64,000 nucleotides of DNA from Duganella dendranthematis (lineage in GTDB: Bacteria > Pseudomonadota > Gammaproteobacteria > Burkholderiales > Burkholderiaceae_D): NCBI RefSeq assembly GCF_012849375.1, contig NZ_CP051684.1, forward strand, positions 124,001 through 188,000, written 5' to 3'. Numbering within the stretch: the stretch's first letter is position 1; every line of letters starts with the position of its first letter. Shown here piece by piece: positions 46,956 through 57,253 of the stretch. The notes below the pieces were generated by a model. The model saw only the letters and a list, made by a program, of their open reading frames with translations. It made no database searches and was not told where the DNA came from. A program made the position numbers and the translations under genes.

Positions 46956-46985
46956 GGGGTCTGACCCCGTACGGGGTCAGACCCC
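46956..46985. repeat. Perfect 30-bp palindrome (REP-like)
   Basis: GGGGTCTGACCCCGT followed by its exact reverse complement. A slightly degenerate copy lies at 33899-33926. Positioned between the flhD leader and kynU. Confidence 0.85.
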
Positions 46986-47030
46986 GGCTTTCCGGGTTAA
47001 ACTATTGCTTTACACCTCAAACACTCACCC

Positions 47031-48272
47031 ATGACAACCCGCACCCACTGCCTGGAACGCGACGCACAAGACGCCCTGGCCCCGCTCCGCGATCAGTTCG
47101 ACCTACCTGCCGGCGTTATTTATCTGGATGGCAACTCTCTCGGCGCCCGCCCTAAGACCGCCCTCGTCCGCGCCCAGCACGTCATCGCCCAGGAATGGGG
47201 CTACGACCTGATCCGCAGCTGGAACAGCGCCGGCTGGTTCGACCTGCCCAAACGTCTCGGCGACCGCCTGGCCCCGCTGATTGGCGGCCTCGACGGTGAA
47301 GTAGTGGTCACTGATACCACTTCCGTCAACCTGTTCAAGGCGCTGGCCGCCGCCCTGCACATGCAGTCGGTCGAGACCGGCCGCCGCGTCATCGTCACCG
47401 AGCGCGCCAACTTCCCGACCGATATCTATATGGCCGAAGGCCTGACCAAGTGGCTGGATCGGGGTTACAGCATCAAACTGATCGACAGCCCGGACGAACT
47501 GCCGGCCGTCATCGGCGCCGACACCGCCGTCGTCATGCTGACCCACGTCAACTACCGCACCGGTTATCAATACGACATGCAGGCCACCAGCGCCCTTGCC
47601 CACGCCGCCGGCGCGCTGATCGTATGGGATCTGGCGCACTCGGCCGGCGCGGTGCCGGTCGACCTGAACGCCGACGGCGCCGACTTGGCCGTGGGCTGCA
47701 CCTATAAATACCTGAACGGCGGCCCCGGCGCGCCAGCCTTCATCTGGGTGCCGAAAAAACACCAGGCCGCCTTCCAGCAGCCGCTGTCCGGCTGGTGGGG
47801 CCACGCCGCGCCGTTCGCCATGGCGCCGCACTATACGCCGACCGACGGCATCGGCCGCGCGCTATGCGGCACCCAGCCCATCGTCTCGCTGGCGATGGTC
47901 GAATGCGGCCTCGACGTGCACCACCAGACCAGCATGGCCGCCATCCGCGCCAAGTCGCTGGCGCTGACCGACCTGTTCATCGAACTGGTGGAGGCCCGCT
48001 GCGCCAGTCATCCGCTGGCGCTGGTAACGCCGCGCGAGCATGCGCGCCGTGGCAGCCAGGTCAGCTTCACCCACCCGCACGGCTATGCGGTGATGGCGGC
48101 GCTGATCGCGCGCGGCGTCATCGGCGACTACCGTGAACCGGCCATCATGCGCTTCGGCTTCACGCCGCTGTACACCAGCTACGCCGACGTGTGGGATGCG
48201 GTCGAGATCCTGCGCGACATCCTGGACCGCCAGGACTACAACGTCGACGCCAAGCGCGACGCCGTCACCTGA
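47031..48272 (+). CDS. kynU: Kynureninase
   Basis: Cleaves kynurenine to anthranilate and alanine with PLP. 413 residues. The PLP lysine sits in [17 protein letters not shown] and the domain is a fold-type I aminotransferase. [23 protein letters not shown] matches the family start. Followed 15 bases later by kynA; kynB, the formamidase, is not in this window. Confidence 0.96.
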   Translation: MTTRTHCLERDAQDALAPLRDQFDLPAGVIYLDGNSLGARPKTALVRAQHVIAQEWGYDLIRSWNSAGWFDLPKRLGDRLAPLIGGLDGEVVVTDTTSVNLFKALAAALHMQSVETGRRVIVTERANFPTDIYMAEGLTKWLDRGYSIKLIDSPDELPAVIGADTAVVMLTHVNYRTGYQYDMQATSALAHAAGALIVWDLAHSAGAVPVDLNADGADLAVGCTYKYLNGGPGAPAFIWVPKKHQAAFQQPLSGWWGHAAPFAMAPHYTPTDGIGRALCGTQPIVSLAMVECGLDVHHQTSMAAIRAKSLALTDLFIELVEARCASHPLALVTPREHARRGSQVSFTHPHGYAVMAALIARGVIGDYREPAIMRFGFTPLYTSYADVWDAVEILRDILDRQDYNVDAKRDAVT

Positions 48273-48287
48273 AACGAGATCAATCAT

Positions 48288-49163
48288 ATGAGCGAAAACA
48301 AACCCGCCAGCGGCTGCCCGATGCACGCGACCGCGCCAGCCGGCGACGCCGAGTGGCATGGCGCGCAAATGGACTTCAGTAACAAAATGAGCTACGGCGA
48401 CTACCTGGGCCTGGAGAAAATCCTGCACGCCCAGCACCCGCTGTCACCCAACCATAACGAGATGCTGTTCATCGTCCAGCACCAGACCAGCGAACTGTGG
48501 ATGAAGCTGATGCTGCACGAGATGCGCGCCGTGCGCGTCCACCTGCGCGCCGGCGACCTGCCGCCGGCCTTCAAGATGCTGGCCCGCGTGGCCCGCATCA
48601 TGGACCAGCTGGTGCACGCCTGGGACGTGCTGGCCACCATGACGCCGCCTGAGTACACCGCCATTCGCCCCTACCTGGGCGCCTCGTCCGGCTTCCAGTC
48701 CTACCAGTACCGCGAAATTGAATTCATCCTCGGGAACAAGAACGCCGCGCTGCTCAACGTCCACGCCGGCACGCCCGAATTCCCGCTGCTGGAAGAGTCG
48801 CTGAATAAGCCGTCGCTGTACGACGAAGCGATCCATCTGCTGGCCCGTCACGGCCTGCCGATTTCCGCCGAACGCCTGAACGCCGATCCGACCCTGCCGA
48901 CCGTGGCCGACGCCTCCGTGCAGCAGGCCTGGCTGCAAGTCTACGGAGACACCACGCGCTACTGGGCGCTGTATGAGCTGGCTGAAAAACTGGTGGACAT
49001 GGAAACCGCGTTCCGCTTCTGGCGCTTCCGCCACGTCAGCACGGTCGAGCGCATCATCGGCTTCAAGACCGGTACCGGCGGCACGGCTGGCGTCAGCTAT
49101 CTGCGCAAGATGCTGGACGTGGTGCTGTTCCCGGAACTGTTCGCGCTGCGCACCGAACTCTGA
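48288..49163 (+). CDS. kynA: Tryptophan 2,3-dioxygenase
   Basis: Haem enzyme that opens the indole ring of tryptophan to N-formylkynurenine. 291 residues, with the [11 protein letters not shown] and [20 protein letters not shown] regions; the distal-site His and the [19 protein letters not shown] region are present. Coupled to kynU, consistent with catabolism to anthranilate. Confidence 0.97.
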   Translation: MSENKPASGCPMHATAPAGDAEWHGAQMDFSNKMSYGDYLGLEKILHAQHPLSPNHNEMLFIVQHQTSELWMKLMLHEMRAVRVHLRAGDLPPAFKMLARVARIMDQLVHAWDVLATMTPPEYTAIRPYLGASSGFQSYQYREIEFILGNKNAALLNVHAGTPEFPLLEESLNKPSLYDEAIHLLARHGLPISAERLNADPTLPTVADASVQQAWLQVYGDTTRYWALYELAEKLVDMETAFRFWRFRHVSTVERIIGFKTGTGGTAGVSYLRKMLDVVLFPELFALRTEL

Positions 49164-49223
49164 CGACGGAACTTGCGCGCGGGGGTGCGCTCTAAGATTG
49201 TTCCAGCATTCAGGAGGGATATC

Positions 49224-49820
49224 ATGAGACGACACATCCGCGCCGCCTTCGGCGCGTTCAGCGCAGTGGTATTGCTGTGCGCTGCCAGTGCAGCCAGCGC
49301 CGCCAGCTATACCAGCTACACCAGCATCCTCACCGGCCAGCAGTCAGCGCCGGCCAACAACTCACCCGGCATCGGCGCGGCCATCATCGACTTCAACGCC
49401 GACAGCCATGTGCTGCATGTCGGCGCCGCCTTCAGCGCGCTGCAGGGGCTGAGCACCGGCGCCAATATCCAGTGGAGCGGCAGCGGTGACACACTGGCGA
49501 GCCTGCTCGCCTTCCCGCTGGGCGTCAGCACCGGCGCCTACAGCCATAACTTCAACACCAGCCTGGACACCACCTGGAATCCCGTCTTCCTGAGCGCCAA
49601 CGGCGGCAACGCGGCCGGTGCGGAAGCCGCTTTTGCGGCAGGCCTGGCCACCGGCACCGCCTATCTCAACATCAACAGCACCGCCTATCCGACCGGTGAG
49701 ATCCGCGGCGCCCTCAATCTGGTGCCAACGGCGGCGGTACCGGAACCGGCCAGCCTGGCGATGCTGGGACTGGGCGCCCCCGCCATGCTGCTGCTGGCGC
49801 GCCGCCGTCGCAAGGGCTAG
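49224..49820 (+). CDS. CHRD-domain PEP-CTERM surface protein
   Basis: 198 residues from the ATG at 49224 with a strong AGGAGG site. Signal peptide, then a CHRD domain (about 30-165) with YTSILTGQQSAP and the closing PTGEIRGALNL. C-terminal PEP-CTERM sorting signal: VPEPASLAMLGLGAPAML followed by RRRRK, for exosortase processing. Likely an exported, surface-associated protein. Its stop abuts the convergent hydrolase gene. Confidence 0.9.
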   Translation: MRRHIRAAFGAFSAVVLLCAASAASAASYTSYTSILTGQQSAPANNSPGIGAAIIDFNADSHVLHVGAAFSALQGLSTGANIQWSGSGDTLASLLAFPLGVSTGAYSHNFNTSLDTTWNPVFLSANGGNAAGAEAAFAAGLATGTAYLNINSTAYPTGEIRGALNLVPTAAVPEPASLAMLGLGAPAMLLLARRRRKG

Positions 49821-51803
49821 TTACTTGACGCTGGCGCCTACCAGCGGCAGCTCGATAAAGCTGTCGTGGTAGATGCGCTGCGTCGCCTTCTTGTAATCCG
49901 CCGGCTTCGCGTAGAAGATATTCGGCACGAAGGTCTGCGGGTTACGGTCGTACAGCGGGAACCAGCTAGACTGGATCTGCACCATGATGCGGTGTCCCGG
50001 CAGGAATACGTGGTTGGCCGTCGGCAGCGCAAATTTGTAAGGCAGCGCCTTATCGGCGGCAATCGGCTTGGCCGTCACTAGGCTCTCGCGATAGCGGCCT
50101 CGGAAGATATCGGCCGAAATCATCAGCTGATAGCCGCCCATCTCCGGCTGCGCCGCCACCTGGTCCGGATAAACGTCGATCAGCTTGACCACCCAGTCGG
50201 CATCCGTGCCACTGGTGGCGGCCAGCAGGTGCGCAACTGGTTCGCCGCTGATCTTCACCGGCGCCGTCAGCACGCCGGTGGTGTAGGTCAGCACATCGGT
50301 GCGGCCGGAGGCTTCACGCTGATCGTCCACCAGCCAGCGCGGCCAGGTCTGGCCCTTGGCTTCGTCGTAGCCATACGGCGGAATCGGCCGCTGGCGGTAC
50401 GGCACCGGCTTGGCCGGATCGGCCACATATTCGTCGTAATCATTGCGGTGGGCCGGCTTGGACAGCGTGACCGGCGCGGTATTGGTCAGCGTTGCCTTGC
50501 CGTCCGCCGACAACTTCAGCGTGGCAGGCGCTATAAAGCAGCCGCTGACGCAGCCAGCTGGCCAGCTATTCAGCGCGCGCCACTTATTGGTGCCGGTCTC
50601 AAACGCCGTCACCGGCGCGATGCTGGCCGCCAGCGCTTCCGGCGACGGCTCGTCCTTCAGATAACGCTCGAGGAACGGCATCAGCACCTCTTCACGGAAA
50701 TGCAGGCCGGTGTCGCTGTTGAAGCGGATCGGTCCCAGCTTGCTGCCGTCGCCATCCTGGCCGCCGTGGTTCCACGGCCCCATGGCCAGGAAAACCTTGT
50801 TGTCCTTGTCGTTCGGCTTGATCGCCTTGTAGACCGCGATAGCGCCGTAGATGTCTTCCGCGTCCCACAGGCTGTGCACCAGCAGCGTCGGCACTGTCAC
50901 CGGCTGCTTGGCCAGCAGGGTATCGACGGCCTGGCTTTGCCAGAATTCGTCATACGCAGGATGGGCCGCCAGCTTGCGCCAGAAACCACTCTGCTCGACG
51001 CCGCGCTGGCGTGCCAGTTCTCCGGCCGAGCCGGCGCGCATGAAGGTATCGTAATCGTCGTAATGGCTGGTGAACCAGTGCGCGTCGTTGCGGCGCGTGA
51101 CCACCTGCTCCATGATGTAGGACAGGTTAATCTGGCGGAACGCGCCGTTGTGGAACCAGTCGTCGCCGCGCCAGCCGTCCACCATGGGATTCATCGGCAC
51201 CGCCACCTTCAGCGCCGGATGCGGATGGACCAGCGCGATCAGCGGCAGATAGCCGTCATACGACCCGCCGATGATGCCCACCTTGCCGTTCGACTCCGGC
51301 ACATTCTTGCTGAGCCATTCGAGCGTGTCCCAGGTATCGGTGGAATGATCGACCGGGGTTGGATTGAACTGGGTACCGGCCATCGGCCGGTTCATCACGT
51401 AGTCACCCTCGGAGCCGTATTTGCCGCGCACGTCCTGCACCACGCGGATATAGCCGCCCTTGACGATCACGTCCGGCATATTGTCGTAGCCCAGCAGGAC
51501 CGATTCCATCTGCGAGCTTTCCGCGTGCGCGGTCATGTCGGCGGCGTTGTACGGCGTGCGCGTCAACAGCATCGGCGCATGATTGGCCTTGCGCGGGATC
51601 AGCAGCACGGTATTGAGTTTGACGCCGTCGCGCATCGGTATCATCACCGTGCGGCGGACGAAGTCGAAACTATCGACCGGCGCCTTGAATTCCTCCGGCG
51701 TTTCGCTCGGCAGCGCGGGATAGAGCGGCGCCTGTTGCGCCATGCTGGCGTGGATGGAAAAAACGCCGGCCACCAGGGCCAGCGTCAATGCGGATTTCTT
51801 CAT
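49821..51803 (-). CDS. CocE/NonD-type alpha/beta hydrolase, exported
   Basis: 660 residues from the ATG at 51803; signal peptide MKKSALTLALVAGVFSIHASMA. Alpha/beta hydrolase with the nucleophile elbow GGSYDGY, then an Asp and His region (NHGGQDGDG), and a C-terminal jelly-roll domain. The family includes alpha-amino-acid ester hydrolases, glutaryl-7-ACA acylases and cocaine esterase, so it acts on ester or amide bonds; substrate unknown. Convergent with the PEP-CTERM gene with no gap. Confidence 0.9.
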   Translation of the reverse strand: MKKSALTLALVAGVFSIHASMAQQAPLYPALPSETPEEFKAPVDSFDFVRRTVMIPMRDGVKLNTVLLIPRKANHAPMLLTRTPYNAADMTAHAESSQMESVLLGYDNMPDVIVKGGYIRVVQDVRGKYGSEGDYVMNRPMAGTQFNPTPVDHSTDTWDTLEWLSKNVPESNGKVGIIGGSYDGYLPLIALVHPHPALKVAVPMNPMVDGWRGDDWFHNGAFRQINLSYIMEQVVTRRNDAHWFTSHYDDYDTFMRAGSAGELARQRGVEQSGFWRKLAAHPAYDEFWQSQAVDTLLAKQPVTVPTLLVHSLWDAEDIYGAIAVYKAIKPNDKDNKVFLAMGPWNHGGQDGDGSKLGPIRFNSDTGLHFREEVLMPFLERYLKDEPSPEALAASIAPVTAFETGTNKWRALNSWPAGCVSGCFIAPATLKLSADGKATLTNTAPVTLSKPAHRNDYDEYVADPAKPVPYRQRPIPPYGYDEAKGQTWPRWLVDDQREASGRTDVLTYTTGVLTAPVKISGEPVAHLLAATSGTDADWVVKLIDVYPDQVAAQPEMGGYQLMISADIFRGRYRESLVTAKPIAADKALPYKFALPTANHVFLPGHRIMVQIQSSWFPLYDRNPQTFVPNIFYAKPADYKKATQRIYHDSFIELPLVGASVK

Positions 51804-51863
51804 GGACGCCCCGGAATATTGTGAAACCATAAAGTATCACAACAGGCCGAGGCGCGGCAGCGC

Positions 51864-53774
51864 TTATTTTGCCAACAGCAGCTCGTTCAGGCGCTTGACG
51901 AAGGTGGCCGGGTCGCTCAGCGAACCGCCTTCGGCCAGCAAAGCCTGGTCGAACAGGATGTTAGACCAGTCGCTGAACGAGCTGGCCACGTCCTCGTTTT
52001 TCAGGCGCTGCACCAGCGGGTGATCCGGATTGATCTCCAGGATAGGCTTGGATTCCGGCGCGTCCTGACCGGCCGCCTTCAGCATGCGCAGCAGGTTGCC
52101 CGACAGCTCGTGCTCGTCCGCCACCAGGCAGGCTGGCGAATCGGTCAGGCGGAAGGTCACACGCACGTCCTTGGCTTTGTCGGCCAGCGCTTCCTTCATT
52201 TTCCCGACCAGATCCTTGTATGAGGTTTCGGTTTCTTCGTGTTCCTTCTTCTCGGCTTCATCTTCCAGCGCGCCCAGATCCAGGCCGCCTTTGGCCACCG
52301 ACACCAGCTCATTGCCTTCGAACTCGGTCAGGAACGACAGCATCCACTCGTCCACGCGATCGGTCAGCAGCAGCACTTCGACGCCCTTCTTGCGGAAGAT
52401 TTCCAGGTGCGGGCTGTTTTTCGCGGCGATGTAGTTATCGGCGGTGACGTAGTAGATCTTGTCCTGGCCTTCCTTGACGCGCGACAGGTACTGCTCCAGC
52501 GAGGTGATTTGCTGGTCGTTGTCGTTGGCGGTCGAAGCAAAGCGCAGCAGCTTGGCCAGACGGTCCTTGTTGGCCGTATCTTCGCCGATGCCCTCTTTCA
52601 GCACCTGGCCGAATTCGGTCCAGAAGGTCTGATATTTGTCTTTTTTCTCCTGCTCGTCGGCGTTGGCCAGTTCTTCCAGCATGCCGATCACACGCTTGGT
52701 CGAGCCATCGCGGATCACCTTGACGTCGCGCGACTCCTGCAAAATCTCGCGCGAGACGTTCAGCGGCAGGTCGGCCGAGTCGATTACGCCTTTGACGAAG
52801 CGCAGGTAGGTCGGCATCAGCTGCTCGGCGTCGTCCATGATGAACACGCGCTTGACATACAGCTTGATGCCGCCACGCTTGTTGCGGTCCCACAGGTCGA
52901 ACGGCGCCTTGGCCGGGATGTACAGCAGCTGGGTGTATTCGCTGCGGCCTTCCACGCGGTTATGGGTGTGGGTCAGCGGCGCGGCGAAGTCGTGCGACAC
53001 GTGTTTATAGAACTCGTCGTACTGCTCCGGCGTGATGTCGGATTTGCTGCGGGCCCACAGCGCGCTGGCCTGGTTGACGGTTTCCAGTTCGTCCTTGACG
53101 ACGTTTTCGCTCTTCTCGGCGTCCCACTCTTCCTTCTGCATCACGATCGGCAGCGAGATATGGTCCGAGTACTTGCGGATGATGGACTGGACCTTCCAGG
53201 TCGACAGCAGCTCGTCCTCGCCTTCGCGCAGGTGCAGGATGATGTCGGTGCCACGACCGACTTTTTCGATCTGTTCAATCGAGTAGTCGCCCTGGCCTTC
53301 CGACTCCCAGCGCACGCCTTCCGACGCTGGCGCGCCGGCGCGGCGGGTTTCGACGGTGATCTTGTCGGCGACGATGAAGCCCGAGTAGAAACCGACGCCG
53401 AACTGGCCGATCAGGGCGGCGTCCTGCTGCTGGTCACCCGACAGCTTGCCGAAGAATTCCTTGGTGCCCGACTTGGCGATGGTGCCCAGGTGCGAGATGG
53501 CTTCTTCGCGGCTCATGCCGATGCCGTTGTCGGAGATGGTGATGGTGCGCGCGGACTTGTCGAACGAGACCTTGATCTTCAGTTCATGGTCGTTGCCGTA
53601 CAGGGCGTCGTTGTTGATTGCTTCAAAACGCAGCTTGTCGGCGGCGTCGGAGGCATTGGAGATCAGTTCGCGCAGGAAGATCTCTTTGTTCGAGTACAGG
53701 GAGTGAATCATCAGCTGCAGCAGCTGTTTCACTTCGGCCTGGAATCCAAGGGTTTGTTTTTCGGTATTAGCCAT
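51864..53774 (-). CDS. htpG: Molecular chaperone HtpG (Hsp90)
   Basis: 636 residues, normal length. The N-terminal ATP domain has [17 protein letters not shown] and [24 protein letters not shown]; middle and C-terminal dimerisation domains follow. ATP-dependent protein folding chaperone in the cytoplasm. Single gene; its upstream region separates it from the MocR regulator. Confidence 0.98.
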   Translation of the reverse strand: MANTEKQTLGFQAEVKQLLQLMIHSLYSNKEIFLRELISNASDAADKLRFEAINNDALYGNDHELKIKVSFDKSARTITISDNGIGMSREEAISHLGTIAKSGTKEFFGKLSGDQQQDAALIGQFGVGFYSGFIVADKITVETRRAGAPASEGVRWESEGQGDYSIEQIEKVGRGTDIILHLREGEDELLSTWKVQSIIRKYSDHISLPIVMQKEEWDAEKSENVVKDELETVNQASALWARSKSDITPEQYDEFYKHVSHDFAAPLTHTHNRVEGRSEYTQLLYIPAKAPFDLWDRNKRGGIKLYVKRVFIMDDAEQLMPTYLRFVKGVIDSADLPLNVSREILQESRDVKVIRDGSTKRVIGMLEELANADEQEKKDKYQTFWTEFGQVLKEGIGEDTANKDRLAKLLRFASTANDNDQQITSLEQYLSRVKEGQDKIYYVTADNYIAAKNSPHLEIFRKKGVEVLLLTDRVDEWMLSFLTEFEGNELVSVAKGGLDLGALEDEAEKKEHEETETSYKDLVGKMKEALADKAKDVRVTFRLTDSPACLVADEHELSGNLLRMLKAAGQDAPESKPILEINPDHPLVQRLKNEDVASSFSDWSNILFDQALLAEGGSLSDPATFVKRLNELLLAK

Positions 53775-53848
53775 TTTGTTTGAATAGTCTTTTGGTTAAG
53801 ATTTCATGAAAGTGGGGATTATAAGAGGCTTTTCAAGGCCCGGGATGG

Positions 53849-55576
53849 TCAACTGAGTTCCCGTTCAAGGAAACGCCACACGGCCGGTTCCTGCATCGCC
53901 GCCACGTTGAGCCGCATGCGGGTCGATGGCAGCTGCTTGGGCGAGAACAGGCTGCCCGGCGCCAGCAGCAGGTTGTGCGCCATTGCCCGCTCGGTCAGCA
54001 CATTGGTGTCGCAGCCGGCATCGGCCCAGACGAACATGCCGGCCGACGGCGAGCCATCCACTTTCAGGCCGACGCGCTCCATCTGGCGCAGCGTCTTGGC
54101 CCGAATGCCGTCCAGCCGCGCGCGCAGGCGGTCGGCATGCTTGCGATAGGAGCCTTCGGACAGCACTTTATATACGACTCGTTCGCCGATGTCGCTGGTG
54201 GTCAGCGTCGACAGCATCTTGCGGTCGGCCAGGCGCTCGGCGCGTTCCGGCGAAGTGGCGATGAAGCCGACCCGCAGGTTGGCGGCCATGGTCTTCGAGA
54301 AGCCGCTCAGATAGATCACCCGCTGCAACTGGTCCAGCGCCGACAGCCGCGTGGCCGGCTGCACCGCGCTGCCGGGATGCAGGTCGCAGTAGATATCGTC
54401 TTCCACGATGATGAAGTCATGCTCTTCGGCCAGCCGCAGCACCTGGAACGCCTTGGCCGCCGACAGCGAGGTGGAACTGGGGTTGTGCAGCACCGAATTG
54501 ATGATGTACAGCTTGGGCTTGTGCAGCGCCGCCAGTTCGGCCAGCCGCGCGATGTCCGGGCCATCGCCCAGGCGCGGGATGCCGACCACCTTGGCGCCCA
54601 GCGCGGCGAAGGAGCCAAACATCAGGAACCAGGCCGGGTCGTCGACGAAGATGGTGTCGCCGGGGCGGCTGAATTCGCGCGCCACCAGGTCCAGCGCCTG
54701 GGTGACGCCGACGGTGGTAATAATCTGCTCGGGCGCGGCGGCGATTTCCAGTTCGGCCAGTTTGTGCTGCAACTGCTGGCGCAGCGGCAGGAAACCTTGC
54801 GGCACGCCGTAGCTTAATAATAGCGTCGGGTTCTGGCGGCTGACGGCGCGCAGGGCGTTGGCGATGGTCGGGCCATCCAGCCAGTCGGGCGGCAGCACGC
54901 CGGAGCCAGGCATCTGCTGGTGCGGCATCTGGCGGAACATATTCCTCACCAGCCAGACCACGTCGATCGGCTTGGCGTCGAAGCCGGATTGCGCGCCGCG
55001 TGATGCGCCGCCCGCGCCAGTAGCACCAAACATACCTCCGCCCATCGTCAGGTCAGCCGCATTGAGCGCCATCGCCGGCCGCTCACGCACGAAAAAGCCG
55101 GCGCCGCGGCGCGATTCAAGGTAGCCGGTGGCCACCAACTTGTCGTAAGCGGCTACCACGGTAAAAGCCGACACGCCGTGCGACCCCGCAAACGCCCGGA
55201 TCGACGGCATGCGCGCACCACCGCGCAGCAAACGGTCATCAATCCGCGCCGCCACCGACCGCACAATCTGGTCGATCAGCGTTTCGCCCGACTCGCGCAA
55301 CAGCAAACCAAGCATCGGGCCCGCCGCACCACGACGTGCGCTGTCGCCCACTGCGGCGGCGACCTCATCGCCCGCAGGCGCGCGGGTGGGCGTGCGCGCG
55401 GCGCCACGGCCGGAGGTGGCCGACACCGGCACCGACGTCACCGCCGGGCCGGGCGCCGGCGCGGCCAAAGCACGCGTCTCGCGGGCCTGTGCGGCAGCCA
55501 GCGCCTCATTGACTGCTTCCGCCGCCGCTGCCGCAGCGGCGCCCAACAGCGAAGTGCGGGGTCGTGTATTGGTCAT
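53849..55576 (-). CDS. MocR-family regulator (GntR HTH + aminotransferase domain)
   Basis: 575 residues from the ATG at 55576. An Ala/Pro-rich, apparently disordered leader of about 87 residues precedes the GntR-type winged helix (GETLIDQIVRSVAARI...GVSAFTVVAAYDKLV) and a fold-type I PLP aminotransferase-like effector domain (FSKTMAANLRVGF contains the PLP lysine region). An alternative start at 55315 would remove the leader. Divergent from an EamA transporter; a pair of TGTACTGG repeats between them is the likely operator. Confidence 0.88.
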   Translation of the reverse strand: MTNTRPRTSLLGAAAAAAAEAVNEALAAAQARETRALAAPAPGPAVTSVPVSATSGRGAARTPTRAPAGDEVAAAVGDSARRGAAGPMLGLLLRESGETLIDQIVRSVAARIDDRLLRGGARMPSIRAFAGSHGVSAFTVVAAYDKLVATGYLESRRGAGFFVRERPAMALNAADLTMGGGMFGATGAGGASRGAQSGFDAKPIDVVWLVRNMFRQMPHQQMPGSGVLPPDWLDGPTIANALRAVSRQNPTLLLSYGVPQGFLPLRQQLQHKLAELEIAAAPEQIITTVGVTQALDLVAREFSRPGDTIFVDDPAWFLMFGSFAALGAKVVGIPRLGDGPDIARLAELAALHKPKLYIINSVLHNPSSTSLSAAKAFQVLRLAEEHDFIIVEDDIYCDLHPGSAVQPATRLSALDQLQRVIYLSGFSKTMAANLRVGFIATSPERAERLADRKMLSTLTTSDIGERVVYKVLSEGSYRKHADRLRARLDGIRAKTLRQMERVGLKVDGSPSAGMFVWADAGCDTNVLTERAMAHNLLLAPGSLFSPKQLPSTRMRLNVAAMQEPAVWRFLERELS

Positions 55577-55611
55577 ATTACCGTCACAGTATAAGAAATT
55601 ATGTTGCGAAG

Positions 55612-55630
55612 TGTACTGGCACTGTACTGG
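55612..55630. promoter_or_regulatory. Likely MocR operator: paired TGTACTGG
   Basis: Two identical 8-base direct repeats at 55612-55619 and 55623-55630, 11 bases apart, in the 76-base divergent gap between the MocR gene and the EamA gene. MocR-type regulators typically bind direct repeats beside their own promoter, so this is the probable binding site. Confidence 0.65.
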
Positions 55631-55652
55631 TTTTGTCACGTAGCATAAACCC

Positions 55653-56612
55653 ATGAATACAAATACACCAGTCCTGACCACTCACCGGCGCCTGAGCGAC
55701 GAAACCACCGGCATGCTGCTCGGCCTGATCGGCGTGGCCATCTTCAGCCTGACGCTGCCCTTTACCCGTCTGGCCGTCAGCGGCGGCATGGGCGGCACCG
55801 GCATGGGCGCTGCCGGTGTCGGCCTGTCGCCGATGTTCGTCGCCCTGGGCCGCGCCCTGACCGCCGCCATCCTGGCCGCCGGCTGGCTGTACTGGAAACG
55901 CGCACCGCTGCCGCCGCGCTCCGCCCTGCCCGCCCTCGCCATGGTGGCCATCGGCTGCGTCATCGGCTTCCCGTGGCTGACGTCAGTTGCCATGCGCACC
56001 CTGCCGGCCGCCCATGGCGCCGTGCTGGTCGGCGTGCTGCCGCTGGCCACCGCCCTGTTCGCAGCCCTGCTAGGCGGCGAAAAGCCGTCCAAGGGTTTCT
56101 GGGTGATGGCCATTTTAGGATCGGTACTGGTGATCGGCTTTGCGCTGCGCCAGAGCGGCGGCACCCTGCACGCGGCCGACCTGGCGATTTTCCTGGCGGT
56201 GCTGCTGGCCGCCATGGGCTACGCCGCCGGCGGCCGCCTGTCGCAAACGCTGGGCGGCCAGCAAACCATTTGCTGGGCGCTGATCCTGGCCGCACCGCCA
56301 CTATTGCCGGTGGTCGGCTGGCTAGCCTGGCAGGACAGCGCGCAACTGGCCCACGCCAGCGCCGCCGCCTGGACCGGCTTCGCCTATGTTTCGGTATTCT
56401 CGATGTTCATCGGCTTTTTCTTCTGGTACCACGGCATGGCGCTGGGCGGCGTGGCGCGGGTGGGACAAGTACAGTTGGTCCAGCCCTTCCTCTCTGTACT
56501 GGGCGCCACGGTGGTGCTGGGCGAGACGCTGGAGTGGCCCACCCTGGTATTTGCAATCGCCGTCATCGCCACCGTGGCCACAGGCCGCAAAATGCAGGTA
56601 AAACGCGGCTGA
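55653..56612 (+). CDS. EamA-family transporter, probable target of the MocR regulator
   Basis: 319 residues with ten transmembrane helices in two EamA repeats. Substrate unknown; paired MocR/EamA genes often handle amino-acid or vitamin-B6-related compounds. The short divergent gap to the MocR gene with the repeats at 55612 supports regulation. Confidence 0.88.
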   Translation: MNTNTPVLTTHRRLSDETTGMLLGLIGVAIFSLTLPFTRLAVSGGMGGTGMGAAGVGLSPMFVALGRALTAAILAAGWLYWKRAPLPPRSALPALAMVAIGCVIGFPWLTSVAMRTLPAAHGAVLVGVLPLATALFAALLGGEKPSKGFWVMAILGSVLVIGFALRQSGGTLHAADLAIFLAVLLAAMGYAAGGRLSQTLGGQQTICWALILAAPPLLPVVGWLAWQDSAQLAHASAAAWTGFAYVSVFSMFIGFFFWYHGMALGGVARVGQVQLVQPFLSVLGATVVLGETLEWPTLVFAIAVIATVATGRKMQVKRG

Positions 56613-56707
56613 CGCCGTACAGTATCTCGATTTCACGGCAACTGGAGAGCCGCAGCGCCGCGAGAGTACAATATCGGTCTCAACACACATAACAACTGGA
56701 TAAGCAC

Positions 56708-57169
56708 ATGTCTGTTTACGAAAAACTCAAAGCGCTGGATATCACCCTGGCTGCGCCAGCCACCCCGGCCGCCGCCTACGTCATGTACGCTCAAACCGGC
56801 AACCTGGTATTCCTGTCGGGCCACATCGCCAAGCGCGCCGATGGCAGCGTCTGGGTCGGCCAGCTGGGCAAGAACATCGACACCGCAGAGGGCAAGGCTG
56901 CCGCGCGGGCAATCGCCATCGACCTGATCGGCACCCTGCAAGCGGCTGTCGGCGGCGACCTGACCCGCGTCAAGCGCATCGTCAAAGTCATGAGCCTGGT
57001 GAACTCCACCTCTGAATTTACTGAACAACACCTGGTCACCAACGGCGCTTCCGAGCTGCTGGGCGAAGTCTTCGGCGATGCCGGCAAACACGCCCGCTCG
57101 GCCTTTGGTGTCGCTCAAATCCCGCTTGGCGCCTGCGTCGAAATCGAACTGATCGCGGAAGTCGCGTAA
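56708..57169 (+). CDS. RidA-family protein
   Basis: 153 residues, YjgF/RidA fold. SGHIAKRADGSVWVGQLG and HARSAFGVAQIPLGACVEIELIAEVA are the characteristic segments, including the Arg that binds imine/enamine substrates. It is slightly longer than E. coli RidA. It removes reactive imines from PLP enzymes; the aminotransferase gene next door is a natural source. Confidence 0.92.
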   Translation: MSVYEKLKALDITLAAPATPAAAYVMYAQTGNLVFLSGHIAKRADGSVWVGQLGKNIDTAEGKAAARAIAIDLIGTLQAAVGGDLTRVKRIVKVMSLVNSTSEFTEQHLVTNGASELLGEVFGDAGKHARSAFGVAQIPLGACVEIELIAEVA

Positions 57170-57253
57170 AGCGGGCGGCAGCTTACCCGCTGCCGTTCCA
57201 TCTATAAAAGCACGCCACAAGCGAGCTTGTTGTTATCCTCTAGTGAGACACGT

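Larger units (their letters stand above)
46466..47030. other. Leader and upstream region of flhDC, and kynU leader
   Basis: No gene. The AT-rich region contains a terminator-like hairpin (46546-46566) facing flhD, two 35-base imperfect direct repeats (46741-46775 and 46850-46884), and a perfect palindrome (46956-46985). I could not place a firm promoter for flhD. The short frame at 46556-46762 has no supporting features. Confidence 0.7.
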
